Source of the DNA: Bacteroides neonati
GTDB taxonomy: Bacteria > Bacteroidota > Bacteroidia > Bacteroidales > Bacteroidaceae
Assembly: GCF_000499785.1 (NCBI RefSeq)
Contig: NZ_HG726028.1
Location: 1 to 64,000, forward strand
Direction of reading: 5' to 3'
Length of the DNA: 64,000 nt
The position numbers and the translations under genes were made by a program. Positions 36,911 to 45,285 of this stretch are shown piece after piece. Every line of letters begins with the position of its first letter. The stretch's first letter is position 1. Below the pieces are notes generated by a model. The model saw only the letters and a list, made by a program, of their open reading frames with translations. It was not told the DNA's origin and did no database searches.

Positions 36911-37869
36911 ATGATGAAACACAATTTTTCTCTTCTCATTGCCTTGCTGTTCTGCTTTACCAACATCTATGCACAACAGTTCAACATCACAGGCACAGTC
37001 ATTGACAAGAAACTCAACGAACCCATTATCGGAGCGAGTGTTCTTGTAAAAGGAACCAGCAATGGAACCATCACAGACATGGATGGGCAATTTACACTAA
37101 AGAATCTCAATAAAGGGAGTGTTCTGACCATTTCTTACATTGGCTATCAACCGCAAACGCTAACCCTTACGGGAACCGAAACTTCACTTCGAATAGCATT
37201 GATCGAGGATTCTCAAACACTAGATGAAGTAGTAGTAGTTGGATTCGGTACACAAAAAAAGGTTAACTTAACCGGTGCAGTGAGCAGTGTAGATACGAAA
37301 CAACTCGAAGCAAGGCCGGTATCTACTATCGGACAAGCCTTACAAGGCACCGTACCCGGATTGAACTTCAATGTGAGTAAGAACGGTGGACAAGTGGGCA
37401 GTCGCATGAATGTGGATATTCGCGGTGGTGGTACCATTGGTGCGGGTTCTAACAGTTCCCCGCTTGTACTTATCGATGGTATTGCCGGTGACATGGACGC
37501 CTTAAACCCTGACGATATTGAAAACATCTCAGTGCTCAAAGATGCAGCGGCAGCCGCTGTATATGGATCACGTGCACCGTTCGGAGTTATTTTAATTACG
37601 ACAAAATCGGGTAAACAAGGAAAAACAATGGTTACCTACAATAACAACTTACGCTGGGGGTCGCCAATTAACCTGCCCGATATGATGGATTCATACACCT
37701 TTTCGCAGTATATGAACCGTGCTTCGGCTAATGAAGGAGCCGGTCCCATCTTTGACGATGAAACCGTTGCCCGTATTCTAGCCTATCAACGGGGAGAGAT
37801 TACAACAACAACTGTGCCCAAGCCCGATGGTATTAACTGGGAACTTCATACACGTGCCAACGATAACCT
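36911..37869 (+). pseudogene. SusC-like transporter (PUL2), N-terminal part, interrupted by an IS
   Basis: The first 320 codons of a SusC-family TonB-dependent transporter. A signal peptide (about 1-19, NIYAQ) is followed by a carboxypeptidase-D-like domain (about 22-98, NEPIIGASVLVKGTSNGTITDMDGQF), the TonB-box region LDEVVVVGFGTQKKVNLTGAV, and a plug with NPDDIENISVLKDAAAAAVYGSRAPFGV. The frame runs into the IS element and stops at TAA 37889-37891 after a few foreign codons. The barrel is missing from this piece, so no working transporter can be made from it alone. Removing 1520 bp rejoins it in frame with the part at 39385-41709 to give about 1092 residues. Confidence 0.93.
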
Positions 37870-37911
37870 CAAATCCGCAGCTAATTTATAACTGATTCAA
37901 ATAGCGATTTA

Positions 37912-37931
37912 ATTCACCTAATAGTTCCTAC
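37912..37931 (+). repeat. Left inverted repeat of the IS element
   Basis: ATTCACCTAATAGTTCCTAC, matching the inward-reading right repeat at 39349-39369 apart from one or two gap positions and two mismatches. Confidence 0.6.
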
Positions 37932-38036
37932 TCGTAGCTTTTCCCCCTGCTTTTCTCCTTGATTTCAGGTTATAGGGCATAGCTTCCCCTTTCCCCAGTT
38001 AGCTGAAGGCATAAGTAATCCCACGAAAAGTTGTTT

Positions 38037-39320
38037 TTACGGACTCCAAAGCAACTTGTATGGTTTGTCGGAATAAATATTGAGTACCCATTGTCTGCCT
38101 GTCTTTACCCATTTCGCAGGAACTGTAATGAATCGAAAGATAAATCGTTTGACTCGGCTTACCGGTTCAATATCTTCAAACACGGCTGCAACCTTCTCAA
38201 TAAGGTAAGCATAAAAGTTTTTAGCCATGGCTGTAAGTAGCAGGAATACTGTATTCTCTTTGAGGAATGAACAGGGAAGATGACTCCACCCGAAATCGTT
38301 ATTCATCATGTCGAATGTTCTTTCACAGGCTCCACGAGCATTGTAGAAGAGTACAATGTCTTTTTCAGAACTTTCATGGTCATTGGTTAAGATGCACCGA
38401 TAGGTGTATTCACCATCAAATAGGTCCAATTGGTTGTCCTTACGCTTTTGCCTTTGAATAACAAGTCGGTAGTTTTCTTCTTGCAAAAAGGAAGTAAAAG
38501 GTATGGAGGTCACTTCATAATTCTCGAAGTTGATTTCTTCTTTTTTCCAATCTGTGATTTTCGTCATTTCTTCATACAGAGACTGACATTTGCCGGCTCG
38601 TATGTAGAACTTGTTGCAGTAGCCATGTGTCATACGGATAATCTCTTCCGAATAAGAACCACAGTCCATCCGGCAACGGTCTATGAATATTCCCCTATCG
38701 GCCAAACGACGAAAAGTCCGTTGGAGCGTATCCGCTTGACGAAAACGGACATTTGCGTTTGCGGCCCGATTTTCCACACCAACAATGTTACCACCAATAG
38801 TTGCCGTGCCGGGGAAATAACCACGTTTTTTCTTGTAAGAATACTGAGTGTCATACTTTTCTGTGGGAATAAACTGGTGGTCGAAGTCCAAGTTATAAAG
38901 CGTGTTTGGCTTGAGTTGTTCTGTTTGAAGGAGCATATCGAGCATCAAACTATTAAGCTGTTCCGCCTTATTGAAAGCATAGCTTGCTCCTTTTTGGGAA
39001 GTATAGTGGATATCCAATTCTGCGAGTTCTTTTATGCCTCTCAATAAAGTATCCGGACTGGGGATTTCAGTATCCGGGCGTAATTCAAGATGTTTGCCAA
39101 GGTGTTTGCCGATATCTTCGATGTGGTCACCGCCGCAATAGTAGATCCAAAATAGGCTCGAAATAATTTCGCTATATTGGTAACCGGCGTAGGAAGAACG
39201 TAATCCTAAAGATTTATCGATCACGGAATTCAGTCCTAAACGAGAAAATTCATCCATTGCGTAAAATATACCCCCAAAAGGAGTGATATTATCTGATTTT
39301 ATGGCTATTTTTGTTGTCAT
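38037..39320 (-). CDS. IS1380-family transposase (DDE)
   Basis: The product has 427 residues from the ATG at 39320 (a GTG two codons upstream also opens the frame). The fold and motifs are those of IS1380/IS4-like DDE transposases: first aspartate in YNLDFDHQFIPTEKY, second in DRCRMDCGSYSEEIIR, and the Y-R-E-type signature VLFYNARGACERTFDMMNNDFGWSHLPC with the catalytic glutamate. The N-terminal region SVIDKSLGLRSSYAGYQYSEII is also typical. The gene is intact and full length, so the element may still be active. It is transcribed against susC. Confidence 0.93.
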   Translation of the reverse strand: MTTKIAIKSDNITPFGGIFYAMDEFSRLGLNSVIDKSLGLRSSYAGYQYSEIISSLFWIYYCGGDHIEDIGKHLGKHLELRPDTEIPSPDTLLRGIKELAELDIHYTSQKGASYAFNKAEQLNSLMLDMLLQTEQLKPNTLYNLDFDHQFIPTEKYDTQYSYKKKRGYFPGTATIGGNIVGVENRAANANVRFRQADTLQRTFRRLADRGIFIDRCRMDCGSYSEEIIRMTHGYCNKFYIRAGKCQSLYEEMTKITDWKKEEINFENYEVTSIPFTSFLQEENYRLVIQRQKRKDNQLDLFDGEYTYRCILTNDHESSEKDIVLFYNARGACERTFDMMNNDFGWSHLPCSFLKENTVFLLLTAMAKNFYAYLIEKVAAVFEDIEPVSRVKRFIFRFITVPAKWVKTGRQWVLNIYSDKPYKLLWSP

Positions 39321-39348
39321 ATGCACAAGTACCTTTATGGTTTGTTTG

Positions 39349-39369
39349 GTAGCACTAATTTAGGTGAAT
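39349..39369 (-). repeat. Right inverted repeat of the IS element
   Basis: Read inward from 39369 on the minus strand: ATTCACCTAAATTAGTGCTAC. It is 29 bp upstream of the transposase ATG, so it may overlap its promoter region. Confidence 0.6.
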
Positions 39370-39384
39370 CTTGTGACATAACCA

Positions 39385-41709
39385 AACCTTGAGGATGTTA
39401 TTCATCCTCAAGTGTTTGGATTCTCTGAAAATAATATGACTGCGGATTTAAGGGATAATGTAAACTGGTTGAAAACACATTACAAGAACAATGCCTTTTC
39501 ACAGGACCACAGCCTAAACATTAGCGGTGGTACAGACAAGCTGAATTATTATGTTTCAGGAGGTTTTCTTAATCAAGGAGGAAACTTACGCTTCAGCGAT
39601 GATAGCTTCAAGCGCATCAATGTAGCCTCGAAAATCGGATCACAAATCAACAGCATGCTGAAAGTTGGACTAAATATGCGTTTCATACGAGAAGAACTGG
39701 ACAGACCTACTTATTTGAGTGACGATGGACTTTTTCTGCATAGCATTGCGCGTAATTGGCCTACCATGCCATTGAAAGACAACAATGGTTTTTATCTACG
39801 GAATGCCAAAATCATGAACCTACAAGATGGAGGCCGGCACAACCGGACAAAAGATGCCATCGACTTACAAGGAACGGCCCTGTTTACCCCACTTAAGAAT
39901 TGGAATATCAATGCCGAGATCAGTCATCGCTTGGAAAACTTTGTATGGCAAGAAAACGTGGCAAAGATCTATTTGCACGATGTCAAAGGGAATCCTATTC
40001 CCGAAGGTTTCAATGATAAACTAGGACCGGGATCATCGTATGCCAAACAACAAGCACAGCGTACTACACTGACCACTATCAACTTGTTCTCTGACTACAC
40101 CTATCAGTTAGCTAAACATACCTTCAAAGTAATGGCTGGTTTCAACTCGGAAGTTTACAAGATTAATGAGTTCATGGCTCGCAGAGATGATGTCATTTCA
40201 GACCTTGTGCCGGCTATCGATACAGCTATGGGAAAAGACTACACTTCCGGTTACCTGAAAGATTGGGCTACAGCCGGTTTCTTCGGTCGGTTAAATTACG
40301 ATTACGACAGTCGTTATCTACTTGAGGCTAATATCCGCTACGATGGCTCTTCTCGCTTTTTGCGTGATAAAAGATGGAATGTATTCCCTTCATTTTCTGC
40401 AGGATGGAATGTTGCCCGGGAAGAATTCTGGGAGCCATTAACTAATATAGTCAACACCCTCAAACCTCGTATATCGTGGGGTAAACTGGGAAATCAGAAC
40501 ACAGAGTCATTCTATCCGTTCTATCCCACGCAACCACTGAAACTGAAAGAAGGAGGATGGATTATTGATAACACCAAACCCACTACAGCTACCGCACCGC
40601 TTATGGTCAGTGATTTGCTAACTTGGGAAAAGGTATCCAGTACGAATATCGGTCTCGATTTTGGCATGTTTAACAATAGGTTGACAGGATCATTCGAGTA
40701 TTTTATACGTAAAACCGACGATATGGTAGGGCCTCCCGAAGAACAATCAGCCATTATCGGTATCAAACCCGGTGATCTGCCACGTGTGAACAATGCTTCA
40801 CTGCAAACAAACGGATGGGAGCTTATTGTTAACTGGAACGACAGGATTGGAAAAGTTGGCTATACCGTAGGATTCAATATCTCTGATGCGACCCGTAAAG
40901 TAACTAAATATCCGAATGCATCCAAATCACTCTCTACCTATTATGAAGGTCAGTTGCTGGGTGAAATCTGGGGATACGAAACCATTGGTATTGCCCGAAC
41001 AGATGAAGAGATGCAAGCACATCTGGCCAATAATGACCAGTCGAAATTAGGCTCGGCATGGGGTGCAGGAGACATCATGTACAAAGACCTCGATGGTAAG
41101 CCGGGTATCTCGTCGGGCGATAATACGGTAGATAACCCGGGTGACCGCAAAGTGATAGGAAACAGTACCCCGCGTTACCAATACGGAATCAATTTAGGAG
41201 CTGATTATAAAGGATTTGATTTCCGCTGCTTCTTCCAAGGAGTGATGAAGCGTGACGTATGGGTATCAAGTAGTTATCTATGGGGAGCCAATGTGGAAAT
41301 GTGGAGCATTATGGGACTCAAAGCCAACGAAGACTTCTTCCGTCCCGAAGGTGACCCAATGGGAGCAAACACAGATGGCTATCTTCCTAAACCCTATTTT
41401 GCTGCCGGTAGCAAAAACATCAAGCCGCAAAGCCGTTACCTGCAAGACGCATCTTATCTGCGTTTGAAAAACATACAAATAGGATATACCTTGCCCACAA
41501 ACCTTGTCAGCAAAATCGGTCTTTCTAAATTTCGTGTTTACTTCTCTGCCGACAATGTATTCACGTTGACAAAAATGTTCGAAACATTCGATCCCGAAGC
41601 CATCAATGGAAACTGGGGAGATGACAATGAAAATACACGGGCGAATAATGCCGGAAAGATCTATCCGCTTACACGTACTCTTTCGGCCGGATTTAATGTA
41701 ACATTCTAA
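39385..41709 (+). pseudogene. SusC-like transporter (PUL2), C-terminal part after the IS
   Basis: About 774 codons from AACCTTGAGGAT onward (NLEDVIHPQVFGFSENN) encoding the rest of the plug boundary and the full beta-barrel. Motifs include NAFSQDHSLNISGG, RLNYDYDSRYLLEANIRYDGSSRF, YLRLKNIQIGYTLP and the final phenylalanine in LSAGFNVTF. A GTG at 39412 could start a shortened product, but without signal peptide or plug it would not reach the outer membrane correctly. The codons show no further stops or frameshifts, which suggests the insertion is recent. susD lies 14 bp downstream, so polarity on the rest of PUL2 is likely unless the IS supplies a promoter. Confidence 0.93.
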
Positions 41710-41723
41710 AAAAATAAGACAAA

Positions 41724-43670
41724 ATGAAAAAGAAATACTCTTATATACCCTGTTTGCTATTAAGCGCTATGACGCTTGTACAAACATCATGCAACGATTT
41801 TCTGGATAGAGAGCCGCTGTCCTCAGTAACGGCCTCAGCCTATTTAAGTTCGGAAAATGAACTGGCTACATTTGGAGCAGGTAAGTATGAGATACTGCCT
41901 TCACACAAAAATCAGAGTTGGGACTTGGGCATATTCTCGCTAGATAACAACAGCGATAATCAGGCAGGAACCACTTTCAATAAAAACTTTGTAAAAGGAG
42001 AACTACGAGTAGAATCGGGCAGCGACGATGATGTATGGGACTTTCAAGGTATTCGCGATTGTAACTATTTTCTCGCAACAGTACTCCCGAAGTATGAAGC
42101 AAAGAAAATTATTGGAAACGAGGCCAATATTCGTCACTACATTGGCGAGATGTACTTTTTTCGCGCTTACCTATATTTCTTGAAGCTACAACGGGTAGGT
42201 GATTGCCCAATCGTGACAACAATATTGACGGATAATTACAACGATTTACTAGAGGCCAACAAGCGCCAACCACGTAATAAAGTAGGTCGATTTATTCTCG
42301 AAGATCTGGATAAAGCGATTGAGATGTTGAAAGATGTTGCTCCTCAAGCCAATCGCCTTAACAAAATGTCGGCCCGCTTGCTGAAATCTCGTGTTGCTCT
42401 ATTTGAAGGCACTTGGGAGAAATATCATGCAGGCACAGCCCGAGTTCCTAAAGGTCCTAACTGGCCCGGAGAAAAATCTGATTACCTGAAAGATTTCACC
42501 TATGATGCCAATACCGAAATAAGTTATTTCCTTGGTGAGGCCATGAAAGAAGCACAAATAGTAGCCGATGCACATCCATTGGGCGACTATGCTTCGATGT
42601 TCAACAGCTATGACCTCTCTTCAAAAAAGGAGGTACTTTTATGGAGAAAGTACGATAATGCACAGCAAATACAGCACCACGTAAATACATATTTACAAGA
42701 TGGAGGAGGTGGTGCATCAGGCTTCACCCGCTCATTGGTAGAAAGCTTCCTTATGAAAAACGGATTGCCTATTTATGCTACGGGAAGCACTTATCAGGGC
42801 GATGTTACAGTTACAAAAGTACGCCAAAACCGTGATGAACGCTTGGTACAATCAATGATTATACCAGATGAGACACTGATTGCATCTCCCAAACGGATTT
42901 TTACACAAGCACCCATTTTGGATACAGATAAATCGAAATCTTCGACGACCGGATATTGCATCCGCAAAGGATTGGATATTACAACCTACAGTATCAATCT
43001 TCCCTCTACTACAGCCTGTCCGGTATTCAGATCGGCCGAAGCATACTTAAACTACCTGGAAGCAGACTATGTACTTAATAATCGGTTAGACGCCAAAAGT
43101 ATTGCTTATTGGAAAGCTTTACGCAAACGGGCAGGAGTAGACGAGGATTTTACCAACACAATCAACCGAACAGACCTCAGCAAAGAGAACGATCTAGCTG
43201 TATATTCGGGTAACGCACCTGTCGATGCCACGTTGTATAACATCCGCCGCGAACGTCGCTGCGAATTAATAGCCGAAGGGTTCCGCAAGATGGATATCTA
43301 TCGTTGGCGCTCATTAGACCGAATGAAAGAATATCATATAGAAGGTTTCAATCTTTGGGATGAAGAGTATAAATCATACGTCAACGCTAGTGGTCAGTCA
43401 TTATTAGTTGTCGAGGGAGATCCTGGAGTAGCTCCCGACAAAACCAACGTATCGAGAAGGTCGGTAAAATACCTTCGTCCAATGGAGGTCAGAGCCAATA
43501 ACATAGCTTACAAAGGTTACAATTTTACCACAGCTAACTATCTGGAGCCAATTCCTTTCAACCACTTCCGCTTAAGTACTCCCGAAAAAGGAGGAGATCC
43601 CTCAACTTCAATCATCTATCAAAACCCGGGATGGAGTATCGAAGTAGGATCTGCCGGGAACGATTATTGA
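41724..43670 (+). CDS. SusD-like surface glycan-binding lipoprotein (PUL2)
   Basis: Partner of the interrupted SusC. The 648-residue product is on the long side for SusD. It has a lipobox cysteine at residue 23 (VQTSCNDFLDREP) followed by SSVTASAYLSSENELATFG, the helical TPR-like body with GEMYFFRAYLYFLKLQRVGDCPIV, and the C-terminal RxxGVDEDFTNTINRTDL...RRERRCELIAEGFRKMDIYRWR signature. The final segment has LEPIPFNHFRLS and ends IIYQNPGW plus ten residues. The frame is intact even though susC is broken. Confidence 0.95.
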   Translation: MKKKYSYIPCLLLSAMTLVQTSCNDFLDREPLSSVTASAYLSSENELATFGAGKYEILPSHKNQSWDLGIFSLDNNSDNQAGTTFNKNFVKGELRVESGSDDDVWDFQGIRDCNYFLATVLPKYEAKKIIGNEANIRHYIGEMYFFRAYLYFLKLQRVGDCPIVTTILTDNYNDLLEANKRQPRNKVGRFILEDLDKAIEMLKDVAPQANRLNKMSARLLKSRVALFEGTWEKYHAGTARVPKGPNWPGEKSDYLKDFTYDANTEISYFLGEAMKEAQIVADAHPLGDYASMFNSYDLSSKKEVLLWRKYDNAQQIQHHVNTYLQDGGGGASGFTRSLVESFLMKNGLPIYATGSTYQGDVTVTKVRQNRDERLVQSMIIPDETLIASPKRIFTQAPILDTDKSKSSTTGYCIRKGLDITTYSINLPSTTACPVFRSAEAYLNYLEADYVLNNRLDAKSIAYWKALRKRAGVDEDFTNTINRTDLSKENDLAVYSGNAPVDATLYNIRRERRCELIAEGFRKMDIYRWRSLDRMKEYHIEGFNLWDEEYKSYVNASGQSLLVVEGDPGVAPDKTNVSRRSVKYLRPMEVRANNIAYKGYNFTTANYLEPIPFNHFRLSTPEKGGDPSTSIIYQNPGWSIEVGSAGNDY

Positions 43671-43728
43671 CCATTGGTAGCTTGACTCCAATCAGAATGA
43701 CAAAATAGAAACGACACAAACTATTTTT

Positions 43729-43799
43729 AGAATGAAAGGCCATTTGCTTGATTAAACACTTAGCAACTAAGTATTAAAAAGTTTAATGCCTTTCATTCT
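43729..43799 (+). other. Long stem-loop between susD and GH29
   Basis: AGAATGAAAGGC (43729-43740) pairs with GCCTTTCATTCT (43788-43799); inside, ATTAAAC (43751-43757) pairs with GTTTAAT (43781-43787), and CTTAG with CTAAG at the tip. No T-tract follows. It could terminate or process the susCD message so that transporter genes are expressed more strongly than the enzymes downstream. Confidence 0.55.
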
Positions 43800-43824
43800 C
43801 TTTCATCTCTGACAATCTCTGTCA

Positions 43825-43832
43825 TTAATTTG
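43825..43832 (+). promoter_or_regulatory. Possible -7 box for GH29-GH36-sulfatase
   Basis: TTAATTTG (one mismatch to TAnnTTTG) with TTTC at 43801-43804, 20 nt upstream. The predicted start near 43838 lies after the first in-frame ATG (43834), favouring the ATG at 43873 for GH29. Confidence 0.4.
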
Positions 43833-43872
43833 TATGATAATCAAAACGACAACTTATAATCAATTTAAAACT

Positions 43873-45285
43873 ATGGTTCGGACTTTACTTCTTACCACTT
43901 TCTTCCTCACTAGTTTGTGGAGTAGTGCACAAACAGCATCCCCAACAGGGCTCACTTATCCCGTACCGGCACCTCATCAGTTAAAATGGCACGAAGCCGA
44001 ACTGGGCGCTGTATTCCATTACGACCTTCACGTATTTGATGGCATTCGCTACGGGCAGGGCAACAACCGCATCAATCCAATCGAAGATTACAACATATTC
44101 AACCCTACAGAATTGAATACTGATCAATGGGTGCTAGCCGCCAAAGAAGCAGGATGTAAATTTGCCGTACTTACCGCTACCCATGAAACCGGATTCGGAC
44201 TGTGGCAAAGTGATGTAAATCCCTATTGCCTTAAAGCTGTTAAATGGCGTGACGGGAAGGGAGACGTTGTACGCGACTTCGTTAACTCCTGCCGTAAATA
44301 CGGAATACAACCAGGTATCTACGTGGGCATTCGATGGAATTCACTGCTAGGTATCCATAACTTCAAAGCCGAAGGCGAAGGAGAGTTTGCCAAAAACAGA
44401 CAGGAGTGGTATAAGCGGCTCTGCGAAAAGATGGTAACCGAACTTTGCACACGCTACGGTGATCTGTTCATGATTTGGTTTGATGGGGGAGCCGATGATC
44501 CGCGGGGCGAAGGTCCCAACGTGGAACCTATTGTCAATAAATATCAGCCTAATTGCCTCTTTTATCATAACATTGATCGCGCCGACTTTCGTTGGGGAGG
44601 TTCAGAAAGCGGAACGGTAGAATATCCTTGCTGGTCTACTTTCCCCGTTCCGTGCTCACACCACAAGAAACTGGATGGTGATGCCAACCTACTTGAATTA
44701 TTGAAGCGAGGCGATAAAGATGGAAAGTATTGGGTACCTGCCATGGCCGACATGCCACTTAGAGGAGCCAACGGACGGCACGAATGGTTTTGGGAACCCG
44801 ATGATGAAAACAACCTCTATCCATTGAGTGTATTGATGGACAAATATGAAAAATCAGTCGGACGAAATGCCACTCTCATCATCGGTCTAACTCCCGATCC
44901 GAGCGGTCTATTACCTAAGGGTGACGTACAACGCCTCAAAGAGATGGGCAATGAAATCAAACGTCGCTTTGATACGCCACTGGCTTCTACAGCCGGAAAC
45001 AAAAAAAATCTGACGCTTAAACTAGCTAAAAAACAACGGGTAAACTACTGTATCATCCAAGAAAACATGGCCAACGGTGAACGCGTTCGTCAGTATAAAA
45101 TAGAAGCCAAAGTTGGTGGAAAATGGCAGACTATCTGCACAGGAGAGTCAGTAGGCAACAAACGTATTCAATCATTCGCCCCGGTAGAGACGACGGAATT
45201 GCGGCTCGTTATACCTCAATCCGTTGCCATGCCTGATATTCGCAATTTCAGTGTATTTAATATAGAAACAAATGATGAAAAATAA
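43873..45285 (+). CDS. GH29 alpha-L-fucosidase
   Basis: A secreted retaining fucosidase. The product (470 residues from ATG 43873; ATG 43834 would add 13 residues before the signal peptide) has a signal peptide (about 1-19, LWSSAQ) and the GH29 barrel. HQLKWHEAELGAVFHYDLHVFDG opens it, followed by AAKEAGCKFAVLTATHETGFGLW, then FMIWFDGGADDP with nucleophile Asp204. The C-terminal part is a beta-sandwich (KVGGKWQTICTGESVGNKRI) typical of the alpha-1,3/4 type. The acid/base residue is not conserved enough in the family for me to assign. It overlaps the next gene by 14 bp, so the two are translationally linked. Confidence 0.93.
   Translation: MVRTLLLTTFFLTSLWSSAQTASPTGLTYPVPAPHQLKWHEAELGAVFHYDLHVFDGIRYGQGNNRINPIEDYNIFNPTELNTDQWVLAAKEAGCKFAVLTATHETGFGLWQSDVNPYCLKAVKWRDGKGDVVRDFVNSCRKYGIQPGIYVGIRWNSLLGIHNFKAEGEGEFAKNRQEWYKRLCEKMVTELCTRYGDLFMIWFDGGADDPRGEGPNVEPIVNKYQPNCLFYHNIDRADFRWGGSESGTVEYPCWSTFPVPCSHHKKLDGDANLLELLKRGDKDGKYWVPAMADMPLRGANGRHEWFWEPDDENNLYPLSVLMDKYEKSVGRNATLIIGLTPDPSGLLPKGDVQRLKEMGNEIKRRFDTPLASTAGNKKNLTLKLAKKQRVNYCIIQENMANGERVRQYKIEAKVGGKWQTICTGESVGNKRIQSFAPVETTELRLVIPQSVAMPDIRNFSVFNIETNDEK

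Larger units (their letters stand above)
37870..39384 (-). mobile_element. IS1380-family insertion sequence inside susC
   Basis: About 1.5 kb carrying one transposase gene on the minus strand. The susC reading frame on both sides meets at AACCT, present at 37865-37869 and again at 39385-39389, taken as a 5-bp target duplication. Excising one copy plus the element restores N-L-E-D in frame. Inverted repeats sit slightly inside the ends: ATTCACCTAATAGTTCCTAC at 37912-37931, and ATTCACCTAAATTAGTGC reading inward from 39369. The exact termini are uncertain because the outermost bases of the two ends do not match well. Confidence 0.8.

Noticed and set aside
38430..39047. 205-codon plus-strand frame opposite the transposase
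   Set aside because: Shadow of the transposase gene; no protein features.
39412..41709. Independent shortened SusC starting at GTG 39412
   Set aside because: It lacks signal peptide, TonB box and plug; the in-frame join to the upstream part shows it is a gene half.
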